A stretch of 64,000 bases of DNA from Closterium sp. Naga37s-1 (Eukaryota > Streptophyta > Zygnematophyceae > Desmidiales > Closteriaceae). Under the pieces are notes generated by a model, which saw nothing but the letters and a program-made list of their open reading frames with translations, had not been told where the DNA came from and did not search any database. The stretch is from contig CANJKZ010000822.1 of assembly GCA_947471745.1 (NCBI GenBank), positions 95,001-159,000 on the forward strand, in the 5' to 3' direction. Both the position numbers and the translations under genes were made by a program. Positions 51,548 to 62,379 of this stretch are shown here, piece after piece; within the stretch, counting starts at the first letter, position 1, and the number at the start of each line of letters is the position of its first letter.

Positions 51548-54500
51548 CCCCCCTTTTGGCTGATTATTTATAACATCTCCCTTTTCTTACAGATTCGTTA
51601 TTATATTTGTTAACGAGTAGGTGCAAGTATGGGAGGATATCGGGAAAATCTCTCCCTCGATGAATTCAATTCGAATCTGCCGAGATTCCCTCCCCCCCCC
51701 CCCCCCCCCCCCCGCGCCCCCCCCCCTCCCGCCCACCATCTCGCTATCACCACGTGCTGGCGAAACTTCTGCTGCAAATGACCAGATAGGTGCCACATGA
51801 CATTTTCGAGCGGGTGATAATGTTTGCGTCGAAACTCACATTCGCGCCTCAACAAGTGATGTTAAAACGCCCATGGAAACACTCAATTTGTTAAAAAAAA
51901 ACCCCTTACACTAAAATATTCCATATATATGCATCCGTGTATTATGTAGCTTTTTCTTATGAGAAGACACCCCCCTCTTTTTTCCTGTATTTTTATATCT
52001 ACTCTAGGGTGTTATGTCTGGGAAATACGGTAGGTACTTTCTTAGCTAAAAAATGATATCCCCATATGGTTGTACTTCTTAGGTTGTTTGACTGTTATAG
52101 GATGTATGCGTGATTGAATCATTGAATCTTTAACAATTTTGATGATGTGATTGCCTTTTCAAGTGTAGAAAGCAACTCAGATTCCTACCCAACGATGTAT
52201 GGAGAAGTATGTATGGAGCTCAGCACTGTTTGTGATGTTCATAGAATTTCGTTTAGTAATTATGTAGACCTTAGAGCTCTAGGTGTAGAATCTTGCGATA
52301 TCCTTGAAAACTCCTGGACACGACTGAGGCTATGACTCACTTCACGTGTTGTTCATCAGTCAACTCTGACCGCGATGGAAACAATATTTACTGTAGACTC
52401 TCGCAGCCCCTTGCAAGGGGATCATATCACAAGTGAGAAACGTGGATGGTGCGGTGTGGGCATGAGGTGGGGTGTGCTATGGTGAGGCGAGGAGAGGCGA
52501 GGCGAGCCGAGCCGACGCTCACCCGGTTGCTGCTGTTACACCACACCACCACATCAAGTGGTCTTCGCGTCGCAGAGAGCACTGCGATTCACGCCGCACT
52601 TGGCAGCAAACACAGTTCTGCCGTGTTAACTGTAGTGTTGTCATGACTCGTGACTGGCTAGACCTGCCACCACTTATCGACCAACAGAACAGGTTCTAGC
52701 AGCCACTAGTACACCTGACGTGGCTTTCTTCAGTATTCTCCTCATCTGTAGTACACCCATGACTGTGGCTCAGGAAGGAAAACACTTACGGTACAGTGCA
52801 TTCTGAAAATGCTGTTCGTAAACCTCAATCCCCAAGTTGGGTTCGAAATGCATACAGTATTGTTTCTAACACTCAACTGTAGCCTTCCATGTCAGAAATG
52901 TATTCTGGGTAGAAACCAGAAGCGCGGAAATTTGTCACCGAGTCACCGACAAAGAGGGTGCCTCGAGCTTGTACACCGTAGACGTAAAATGGCAGGCTCA
53001 ATATCCGGGCGGGAGAAAGGGCACCATGGGGTTTCGTCGTCGTGCATCGAAGCCGAAAGGGGCATCACAATTTACGAGTGGCGGTCGCCATGACAGGCAC
53101 ACGAGGTTTTGATACACCAAGTCCTCGCCAATTTCACGCCCCGTCAGTTCTTCCTTAAAGCCAAACTGACCATATTGGGCTATAGAGGGTAAGACACCCA
53201 CGAACTAGAGGCTATCCGAGGCATTGTGACGTTTCGATGTTTGCCCCTTCTGACGTTGAGATTGCAACGCAAAGACTGAATCTTCCGATGCGACCATGTT
53301 TCTTTTGTTTTTCCGCTGACTCATGTGCGCAGTCCATGTCGTTGGTTTCCTTAAAACCAAATTGTTTGAAATAGCCCTTAAATTGGGGTGAATTTAAAAT
53401 GAATACACAGGGGGTTGAAATTGGCCCTAGTGAAGTTGGCGAGGACTTGGTGTAACATGTCTAGATTCACCCGCAGCGTTACAAAGAATTGCGCCGAAGG
53501 GGAACCACGGAAAGATGTTTCGGGAGTTTAGACGTAACTCGACAATGAACACATGACTCAACTCGACATATCGCTCTAGAGGCGTATTCGTGCTTTTGAA
53601 TTTTAACATTTTCAGAAGTCAGGTGTCGATACGAAATCTGTAACCGCAATCGTAAGGTGTAAATGGTTCGGTCTGGCCATGCAGCGTATGACAATTTTCA
53701 AACAGGTGACGTCTGATGAACGAACTTCTTCGTGTAACGTCCATCTGATACAAAATTCCTCACGGAAATTGAACGCGCGCCATAGGACCCGCCGCTGTTC
53801 AATAATAGAGATATCATTTTCTTTAGCGCCTCCTTTACTGCACCCAGCACAGGTCGAGCAGTGGTGTTTGAGGAGGTGAAGCATCCAGCGAAGGTTGGTT
53901 GGGACTCGGGGGAGGGGAGAGGGAGGGAACCAACCAGCCGAGCCATACCAGCGGGCACGGGAGGGGAACCGACGAACCAAACCAATGGGGGGAGGGAAGG
54001 GAGCAGTAGGGGCTGATGTCAGCGCACCAGCGGGAGGAGCACGCCTGGAGGGGCAATCGCGTGGCAGCGAAGCGGGTACAGCACACGAGGAGCGTGCCGC
54101 GGGTGGGATGAATGTCACTGTGGAACAGTATTTTCCCCCAGCCCCCCAACCTCCCCCCTTTACTGTGTGAGCAGGAAAAGGGTAAGGTAGGGGGGAGGCG
54201 CGGAACATGCTTTGCATCCCTGGGAATCTTGGGAACTCAGCAGAGTCACCACTGCTGCTGCTGCTTTGTGGAGATCTATTTTCAGCGTGCGAGCAACAAC
54301 GACGGCATGCCAGCTCAAACGGACAACGAAATGCCAACGAACACACACCATTTCGATGCCTTACCTCAGGCCTCTGACCAGCGCTGCTTGCATTGTCTCC
54401 TAGAATCTACTCCATCGCCGCACCCACCTTTGCCAGCCTAGTTGAAGATGAAGTTGCATCGACGGCGGTACGGTACCCCCCCACGGGTGGCCTCTTGGCT

Positions 54501-54748
54501 GTGAGAACTGGATGGAGCCAAGGAGCTAGGACAAATGAGCGGACGCTAGATTACCGCATATGCACGCATCGTTGTTCAGAAACCTTCCGCTCTTCATGTC
54601 CCATCGTGTCCGTCTGGAAGAAGGCCCATCGAAAAACACGGTTCTTTGCATTCAGTTTTGTAGCCAGTACTTATTCGGTATAGATTAAGTTGAACACATA
54701 CCGACTACATACGTGGTAGAGGTTTCAGTGCATGATAGTCCATCCGCC
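51548..54748. other. Intergenic, no gene recognised
   Basis: AT-rich 51860-52350, GC-richer near 53900-54100 with GA/GC tracts. No domain or coherent exon chain seen. Should hold the kinase promoter; the kinase ATG context is ccgccATGGc. Confidence 0.5.
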
Positions 54749-56659
54749 ATGGCTCTACCGACGTCAGAGCTCTTTAATCGTTACTTTTTCAGCGACATCC
54801 TCGGAGAGGGCCAGTCTGGCCGCATTTGGCGCTGTCAGGATAGAATAACGGGGGAAACCCTTGCGTGCAAGCAGGTCCGTAAACGCGGAATGTCACACGT
54901 GGAGCTCGCTGATTTGCGGAGAGAAGTTCAGTCGATGCTGATTCTCCGGGGTCACCCGAACGTGCTGTGCCTGCGTGGACTTTACGAAGACGACAAAGCG
55001 GTCTACATGATAACGGAGCTGTGTGCGGGCGGCGACCTGTTCGCGCTTATAGCGGAGCACGAGGGGCTGGAGGAGTCCGTCGCGGCGCGGCTGTTCGTAC
55101 AGTTAGCGAGGGCTGTGCGGTGGTGTCACATTAACCGCGTCGTGCATCGGGACATTAAGCCTGAAAACATTCTTATCGTTCCGCCGTCACCGGCGGTATC
55201 TCCCAACTCCGCCGCTCCCGCAAAGCGTGGCGGAAAGTCCGACAACGGCTCGTCGTCCCCCTCTTCGTCCCCCGCTTCCCTCGCTTCTCCTGCCTCCGCT
55301 GACGGCGACGATACAGAAAAATCCCCACGCTTGGAAGATTTGCAACTCCGACTCGCAGACTTCGGGCTGGCGTTTCCGTTACAACCGGGTTCGGCTATTA
55401 TCGGAGCAGCGGGGAGTGCGCCGTACGAAGCGCCCGAGGTTCTGGCGCACGAGCCTTATAACTACTGCGCGGATATCTGGTCGCTCGGCGTGTTGCTTTA
55501 CGCGATGCTCTCTGCGAACTGGCCGGCTTTTCCCAACGACAGTCGCAAACTGCTGCCGTCAGATCTGCTACCGAAACCGTGGCCGTCGATTTCTTTCGAA
55601 GCCAAGGATTTGATCCGTCGGATGTTAACGGCAGATCCGATGGAGAGGATTGATATTATCGGCGTGTTGGAGCATCCATGGTTGAAGAAGCAGCTCGCTC
55701 CGCCTCGGTTGGACGCTCCGTCGCTTGCTCCGTCGCACACTCCGTCGTATGCACCGTCGCAAGCACAATCGCAGCGACCAAAAACGCGGCAGTTACGCCC
55801 GGCGACAGCCCAATGCGAAACCATGAAGCGCCGGGAGAATTCTACGAACGCTGTCGCCATGCCGCGAGCATTGAGTGTCGTTGTCGCAACAGAAGCTGCG
55901 ACAGAATCGCCAAAGAGCGAACCTGCTTCTCCAACCACCAGCCCCGGCGACCGCCAGTACAACGGCCAAACCCTGAACTCGAATGCCCCTGACGGTCGTC
56001 CACAATCAGCGGCTGGACATCTGGCTAAGATTCCGCGATCGCAGAGCAATGTGCTGCCGTCGTCAGCACCGTGCGACGCGCAAGCGACTGTCATGAGGAC
56101 ACCTGGACGATCTAGGCAAACCAGAAGATCCCGGCTTCAGGGACATTCCCCGCTAATTACGGGTTCTCATTTATTGTCAACAATCTGTGGTGACAACAGC
56201 GAAAATAAGCACGGAAGGGGTGCGGACTGTGGTGTACCCATCTCCATAGCAAGTCGCGTGAACAGGTCTTCGCTTGTCGAGGATACTGCCGGTGAATGTG
56301 ACGGTGACGGAGCCGACGGAGATAACGGGGCCGACGGAGATGACGGGGTGGATGAGGAAAGCAAAACCTCCAACGACCAGCCTGATAGTGAGGGTGACTT
56401 CCCCTCCCCATCTTCGCTGCCCTCTAAAGCTTCTGATGATGCATCAAACTCAACAGAGTTGCCCGCATCTTCTGGGAGAGGGTGGTGTGAGGCTTTTGAA
56501 CATGAAGACAAGGAGGGGGAGGGATTGTGCTCTAGTATTCTTTCATGCCGTATCTTGCCTGGAAGGAGATCCAGGCTCAAGAGCCTCCAAGACGCTTCTT
56601 TACCTGCTGCCCTGTCATTATCATCCTGCTCTTCCGTTTCGTCTGCATCAGACCTTTAA
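54749..56659 (+). CDS. CaMK/CDPK-like Ser/Thr protein kinase, single exon, 636 aa
   Basis: Start at ATG 54749 (MALPTSELFNRYFF; good context; upstream in-frame codons only give a GTG). The kinase domain spans about 12-305: G-loop GEGQSGRIW (19-27), Lys41 in LACKQV, HRDIKPEN (H133, D135), DFG at 204-206 and APE at 228-230, with an extra Ser/Pro/Ala-rich insert of about 50 aa (150-195) between HRDIKPEN and DFG. Closest in plants are calcium-dependent kinases and PEP-carboxylase-kinase-like relatives. The 330-aa tail is Ser/Pro/Asp-rich with APSHTPSYAPSQ repeats and a DGDGADGDNGADGDDG run. No EF-hand fits, so calcium binding is not supported. All catalytic residues are present; substrate unknown. 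Confidence 0.9.
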   Translation: MALPTSELFNRYFFSDILGEGQSGRIWRCQDRITGETLACKQVRKRGMSHVELADLRREVQSMLILRGHPNVLCLRGLYEDDKAVYMITELCAGGDLFALIAEHEGLEESVAARLFVQLARAVRWCHINRVVHRDIKPENILIVPPSPAVSPNSAAPAKRGGKSDNGSSSPSSSPASLASPASADGDDTEKSPRLEDLQLRLADFGLAFPLQPGSAIIGAAGSAPYEAPEVLAHEPYNYCADIWSLGVLLYAMLSANWPAFPNDSRKLLPSDLLPKPWPSISFEAKDLIRRMLTADPMERIDIIGVLEHPWLKKQLAPPRLDAPSLAPSHTPSYAPSQAQSQRPKTRQLRPATAQCETMKRRENSTNAVAMPRALSVVVATEAATESPKSEPASPTTSPGDRQYNGQTLNSNAPDGRPQSAAGHLAKIPRSQSNVLPSSAPCDAQATVMRTPGRSRQTRRSRLQGHSPLITGSHLLSTICGDNSENKHGRGADCGVPISIASRVNRSSLVEDTAGECDGDGADGDNGADGDDGVDEESKTSNDQPDSEGDFPSPSSLPSKASDDASNSTELPASSGRGWCEAFEHEDKEGEGLCSSILSCRILPGRRSRLKSLQDASLPAALSLSSCSSVSSASDL

Positions 56660-56856
56660 GTCTTCATTCCAAGGAAACTGGCATTCTAAGATGGAAGGTA
56701 GAATAATAGGTGATTAAGCCATGTATGTCATAGGTTTATCTAGTGTATTTAGCCAATATAATATCAATTGGATGAAGAGATATTTGGTGGAAGTTATTGA
56801 AGTTTAAGTAACGCACTGTAACAATAACTTCCAACGATGTACTAGCGTATTGTTCA

Positions 56857-57131
56857 TGTAAGGAATTTTCCGGATTCCTTACTGGGTCACACTATACGCG
56901 TACAACCCCGGTTTTCGGAAAACCAGGCTCGGTCCGCCGAACTCGCCTTCCGAGCCACCACCGCGTCGCCTTCGGGTTTACCAACCCCGAACCTGCACCC
57001 AACCATCTCGCGAACCCGCGACCTAGGCCTAGCTAGCATTGCTATTATAGTCCTAGGCTTGTTTTCTCAGACGTTGTAATCACTTCCGCATTATTGAGTT
57101 CTGCGCACTCTTCCTTTCACAACTCATAACA
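56857..57131 (+). mobile_element. Solo LTR of the gypsy 1 family, TSD GTTCA
   Basis: 275 bp, TGTAAGGAATTTTCCGGATT... to CTCATAACA, flanked by GTTCA at 56852-56856 and 57132-57136. Same family as the LTR at 6182. It lies between the kinase and the EDM2-like gene, about 300 bp upstream of the latter's ATG. Confidence 0.93.
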
Positions 57132-57438
57132 GTTCACCTCAGCTCGTTTACCGTGACTTCCCCCTTGGCTCATTTTTTCTTGCCACTCACGCTCCTCCCC
57201 CCCCCTCCTTCGCTAGAGTCTATTCTTTCACCGCACAACTTATCGTCACTACCTTGGCGACGAGTTCCTATGTTTACTTCGCATGCCCTAAGCGGATGGG
57301 TAAGGAAAGTGAACGATTCCTCTCGAAGTGACTAAGAGTAGCTTGTAGTTCCGAGACTTACAACAACCATCTTTGCCGCAAACATGGCATTGACCTACTA
57401 ATTCATGAAGTGTGTGGTTTGAGAACCGTAAGATACAA

Positions 57439-60400
57439 ATGGATCGTACGGCTGAAGCCGGTCACGACGAGATCTGGCCACGTGTCATCTGCAAGACATG
57501 CAAGAAGCTTCGTCGAATCCCTCCCGAGGAATTCCAAAAACTCTCAGATTCCAAAACTGTGGATTGGTTCTGCCACCTGGCAGAGCCCTATAGGCCAGGA
57601 GCCCGGTGCTTAGATCCGGAGGAGAAAAAAACCGAGGCGGAGAAGACAAAGCCGTTCGAACCGGACGGTTTCTGGTGGATGTCGAAATTTCGAGGGGATA
57701 TTTTCTACATAACCCCGGATAAGAAGAAGTTTTATTCTCCTAGCCAGTTAACCGCGTACCTGGAGAGCTACAATCGGGACCGCCGAAATCCCCTCACTCC
57801 CGAGGATTTTTGTATAAGCAAGCCCAAGTGGAGAGAGGTGCACGGATGCGCGGAGGTGGGGGGAGTGAAGCGTCCCGGAGCTGTCTCTACCAGACCTATG
57901 CTAGGTTCGGGAAAGGCGGTGTCTGCTGTCGCTGCAGGCGTTGCGGGTGGTTCCAGCGGCGGGGGTGGGTTCTCTGCGGTTGCTGCTAAGGCTGTGCCGT
58001 TGGGTCGGTCCGGCTCGTATAAACTGACGGCTCTGGCGATCGGAGCAGGAAGCAAGGGGGGATTGGGCTTGGGAGCCGGGGGCGGTGAGAGAGGCAAGGA
58101 CGGCGGGGAGAGGGCGAGAGCAGGAGAGGAACGCGGGAAAGAAGGGGGGGCAGGAGCAGGGGGAGCAGCAAAATCTGCAGGGGTAGCAGGAGCAGCAGGG
58201 TTTGGAGGGAGGAAAGACGGGGGAACGGAGGGCTCTGGCAAAGGGGGTGAGAGGAAGGGAGAGGAGGCGAGAAAAGGCACAGGAGGAGGAGGAGGAGGTG
58301 GGTTAGGAGGAGGCGGTGAAGGGGGCGGAGGAGCGCGCGAGAGGGAGGGCGGAGAAAGGGAGGACGGGGACAGAGAGGAGGGTGCCAGGCGTAGGTTGGG
58401 TCAGTCGGAACTGTTTAAGAACCCTATTGCTCACCTTGATGATGATGATGAGGATGCTGCAGTGCGTGTTCCTGACGCTGTCACTGATTTCCGCCTAGAA
58501 ACTGCCGCTGGAGAGCTTTATTCCTTTTATAGGCTGCCTCTTTATAAGAAATGGAGCTCTTCTTTGTTAAAGGAGTCGGTGTATCTGCGTGGGAAGGATG
58601 CGAATGGGGGAGCACCAGTTTTTGTTGATGCGGTGGCTTGGCGGGTAGTGGTGAAGGTAGATTTGGTGAAGGTTCAGGTGCAGGCTCGGCATGGGGAGAA
58701 ATGGGTTGAAGTTCGGAAGCCGAGCCTGGGTTATGCGTCAGGGAGGTTGGGTTCGGAGATAGGGTGGGCGCAGTGCTGCGTGCGTTTCCATCCTGATTGG
58801 TCTGAAGGTGAGGTGAAACAGTTTTTGCGGTCACACAACGTCGATCTGGAGCGGCTTGTAAAGTGGATGGATTTGCTGGGAGATTTTATTCAGGATGACG
58901 TGGCTCTGAAAAGATCTAGTCTTTGGAAGTTTCTCGAGAAGGAGAGGTGGGGGAGTGGGAAAGAGCGAGGAGTGGGGAGTGAGAGGGAGAGAGACAAGGA
59001 AAGGATTAAGGGCAGGGAAGCCGAGAAAGGGTTGAAGGACAAGGAGAGGGACAAGGGGAAGGAGAAGGAGAAGGAGAAGGGGAAGGAGAAGGAGGGAGAA
59101 AGTGAGCGAGGTAGCGAAAGGGCTCGAGTGCGGGATAAGATCTTGGAAGACATAGGGTATCCGATGAGCAGAGCAGGATTGGATAGAGCAGGATCGTATA
59201 AGTCAGGAGGATTGATGAGAAAGAAGAAGCGAGTAGCGAGGTTTTTGGAGGAGGAAGAGGAGGATGAGGAGGAGAAGGATCGGAGGTTCATTGCTTCGGA
59301 TGATGAGGATGAGATGGATGTGGGTGGGAGCAGAAGCGGAGGAAGGGGAGGAGACGCGCGGTACAGATCGTGGAAGGAAGGAGGAGAGGAAGGTGCCGGG
59401 GAAGGTTCGGAGGAAGGTGCGGAGGAGGGGTTGTACGAAGGGGATGAGGAAGAGGAGGAGGATGAGCAAGTGGCAGGGTGGGACAGCGTGTGTTATATCT
59501 GTGATGATGGTGGCGACTTGGTGTGCTGTGACGGCCCGTGTATGCGCTCTTTCCATGTAGAGCCAGATGATGAGGAGGAGAAGCGGAGGGACAAGTTCCA
59601 CTGCCCGACCATTGGGTTGACAGATAGTGAGGTGCATGCGAAGGAGACCTGGCTGTGCCCGAATTGCGAGGCAAAGCAGCATGTGTGCTTTATTTGCCAC
59701 CAGCTCGGGCGATCGGAGCCGGTTTTGGGGGGGAATGCGGGGGCGGATGGTGGGGGGGAGGGCGAGGAGCAGGGGCAGCAGCAGGGGCAGCAGGTGCTGC
59801 AGGAGCAGGAGGTGTTTATGTGTGACGTGGCGCTCTGTGGGCATTTCTACCACCCGACATGTGTCGCCTCGTGGTTGGCTGATTCGAAGAGGCTGCCCCA
59901 GGGCAGCGAGGAGCGAATCAAGGAGCTGGAAAGTGTGGCTGGGAACATTCGGGCAGGGTCTGGAATGTTTTTCTGCCCGCTGCACACATGTGCCAAGTGC
60001 CAGTTGGGGGAGGGAGATTTAGAATCTTTCAAGCTTGTTCCATGCCGCCGCTGCCCGAAATCTTTCCATGTGAAATGCCTCCCACCTGACCTGAGACTGG
60101 ATGGGAATGACCCTAGCAATCCGCAGAGGGTTTGGGGTGTTGGGGATGGGTTTGCCGAAAGTCTTATGTACTGTACTAGGCATTCTCTCGATCCTTTTCT
60201 TGGTACGGCTGCCCGCGGGCACCATAAATTTCCGGACGTGAGGAGGACTAGGGGGCCTAGGAAGACCAGGTGGTTTGAGGATCTGGAGGAGGGAGAGGAA
60301 GAGGAGGGGAGGGTATTGGGGGAGGAGGAGCGGAGAGCTGGAAGGAGGGTGAAGAGGAGGAGAATGATTGTGGATGATGAGGGGGAAGAGGAGGCTGCAG

Positions 60401-62292
60401 AGGAGGAGGAAGAGGAGGAGATGGAGATGGAAGGATTTGGGTTGAGTGAGCAGGGTGCAGCAGGTGCATCCGCGTCTGCTAGAGCTGCTGCTGCCGCTGC
60501 TGCTGAATCATCCCGGTCAGCACTGGAGAAAGAACAAGCAGCAGCAGCAGGAGCAGCGGCAGGAGGAGCAGCAGGAGCGGTGGGGGAGAAGGGGAAGGGG
60601 AAGAAGAGGTCGTGGATTGAGAGGGAGAGGGAAGAGAGGGAGGCGGCTCTGAGGGCGATGGATAGCATAGGAGGCATTCAAAGCCGCAAGGGCGGGCTCA
60701 CTCACAAGGAGATGGTGCAGAGCTGGAACAAAGGTATGAATTCGACTTGAGGGGTAGTTTTGGTTTTGATTAGTAGTTCCAGTATTGCTACGTGCTATGG
60801 AGAGGAACAAACGTACAAATTCGACTGGACCAAAGGTAACTACAATGTTGTTACTATGTGTGAGGGAGGGCAGTGGAGGGATTCAGAGCGGCAAAGGGGG
60901 GCTCAATCACAAGGAGATGGCTCAGAGTTGGAACAAAGGTATGGTGAATCTGAGTGTAGGCACTTTGGAAACATTTCTCCAAGTGTCAGCAACCCTGTGT
61001 GTGATTCAGAGCATGGGGGGGATTCAGAGATGCAAGAGGGGCTTTACGCACAAGGAGACGGCGCAGACCTGGAGCAGAGGCACATGGTGCACAAGGGGTA
61101 CATGGCGCAGAGATATCTGAATCTCTGGAACATGTACTGGAAAGCAAAGGTATATGTTTCAGTACCCCTGTGACTTAGACGCGTCCAGGACTTGTGTCAG
61201 AGCTGCACACTATCTATCCACTCACCCACCCATCCATACCGCCCTTCACCACTCTCCTTCCTTCTCCCCCTTGCCCCCCTCCCTTCTCTCCACAGGCAAG
61301 GCCCCACGGCACATGTTTCAGTATCCCTGCGACCTGGACGTGTCCAGGGCTCGCCTGAGGGAGATATGTGAGGACGCAGTGAAGCTGGTCACAGCACAGA
61401 CGGCCAAGGCCGGTTTTGCCTTGACTTGACTCAAGAACCTACCTCTCCCCCTTGCCTCTTTCCCATACCCTGCCATCACAGGCAAGGCCCCACGGCACAT
61501 GTTTCAGTATCCCTGCGACCTGGACGCGTCCAGAGGTGCTTTGTAAACGGCACATTATGCACCCACTCACCCACCCACACCCCTTCACCCCCTTCCCTCA
61601 CAGGCAAGGCCCCACGGCACATGTTCCAGTACCCCTGTGACCTGGACGCGTCCAGAGCTCGCCTGAGCAAGATTTTCGAGGATGCTGCAAAGCAGGTCAC
61701 AGAACAGACGGCCAAGGCCGGCCTTGCCGTCCCACGCATGTACCAGCACTGCCACAACAACGCGGGCTCCGGCTCGGGCGGCAGCAACGCGGGCGGCAAC
61801 AACAACAACAACAATAACAACCAGGGCGGCAACCCTCGGAAGATAGCACTGAGCAAGCTCGAGTCGATTCTCCACGCAGGGGAGAAGGCTCGGAATTTCC
61901 TAGCCAGGGAGTTGGAGCAAGCAGGAATGATATCGGCCCAAGCGCTGCAGCAGGCAATGAATCTCTGCCCGGAAAAGCAACTCCATCAGCTGAACGTAAT
62001 CGGGGGTACACTGCGGGTATACCTCTCCCCGTACGTGCACGGGCAGCGGTACACGTCGTTCGGGCGGCATTTCACGATGCCTGAGAAGCTTAACGAGGTG
62101 GTGGAGCGGCTGGTGCCTTATATGGAGGATGGGGACGTGCTGGTGGATTTCTGCTGCGGGGCGAACCACTTCTCGCTGATTGCGAGGCATCGGTTAGAAG
62201 AGGCGGGGAAGCGGTCTGCGTTTGCCAACTTTGACATCATGCGGCCTCCCAATGAGTTCTGCTTCGTCAAGAGAGACTGGTTCTCTGTCAAG
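57439..62292 (+). CDS. EDM2-like chromatin protein: CW finger, TAM/MBD-like, EDM2 N-domain, PHD array, methyltransferase-like domain (3' end not found)
   Basis: Exon 1 57439-60733 (phase 1 donor gtatga), exon 2 61604-62292 (donor gtgggt, phase 0); later exons were not identified. 1,328 residues so far. Order: CW-type zinc finger (Cys18, Cys21, Trp43, Cys45, Cys57, DPEE), TAM/MBD-like FWWMSKFRGDIFYI (about 78-112), Gly/Glu-rich linker, EDM2 N-domain (GELYSFYRLPLYKKW, YLRGKDANGG, about 345-505), Lys/Glu charged region, PHD/ADD-like array (CYICDDGGDLVCCDG 680 onward, CFICHQLG, FYHPTCVA, CRRCPKSFHVKCLPP), acidic tail. Exon 2 has SFGRHFTMPEKL and VDFCCGANHFS, the methyltransferase-like part. In Arabidopsis EDM2 controls heterochromatin and polyadenylation of TE-containing genes. 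The NPPFG motif should lie in a later exon. Confidence 0.88.
60869..61085 (+). repeat. Two donor-side copies of EDM2-like exon 1 end
   Basis: 60869-60938 (GGGATTCAGAGCGGCAAAGG to GAGTTGGAACAAAG then gtatgg) and 61013-61080 (GGGATTCAGAGATGCAAGAG to CCTGGAGCAGAG) repeat the last 70 bases of exon 1, which encodes GGIQSRKGGLTHKEMVQSWN. Confidence 0.87.
61146..61537 (+). repeat. Three acceptor-side copies of EDM2-like exon 2
   Basis: 61149-61190 (damaged), 61296-61427 (cacag then GCAAGGCCCCACGGCACATG, 130 bases, in-frame until a stop) and 61482-61537 (about 52 bases). The functional exon starts at 61604 with the same GCAAGGCCCCACGGCACATG. Confidence 0.9.
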
Positions 62293-62379
62293 GTGGGTGC
62301 TGATGGGTGAAGCTGGGTGCTGGTTGGTGCTGGTGAACGAGCCTGCTTGCTGATCGCGAGGCGTTGGTTAGAGGAGGCT

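Noticed and set aside
53612..54346. 244-codon minus-strand ORF
   Set aside because: No domain, unusual composition, no supporting exon structure; overlaps open frames on both strands.
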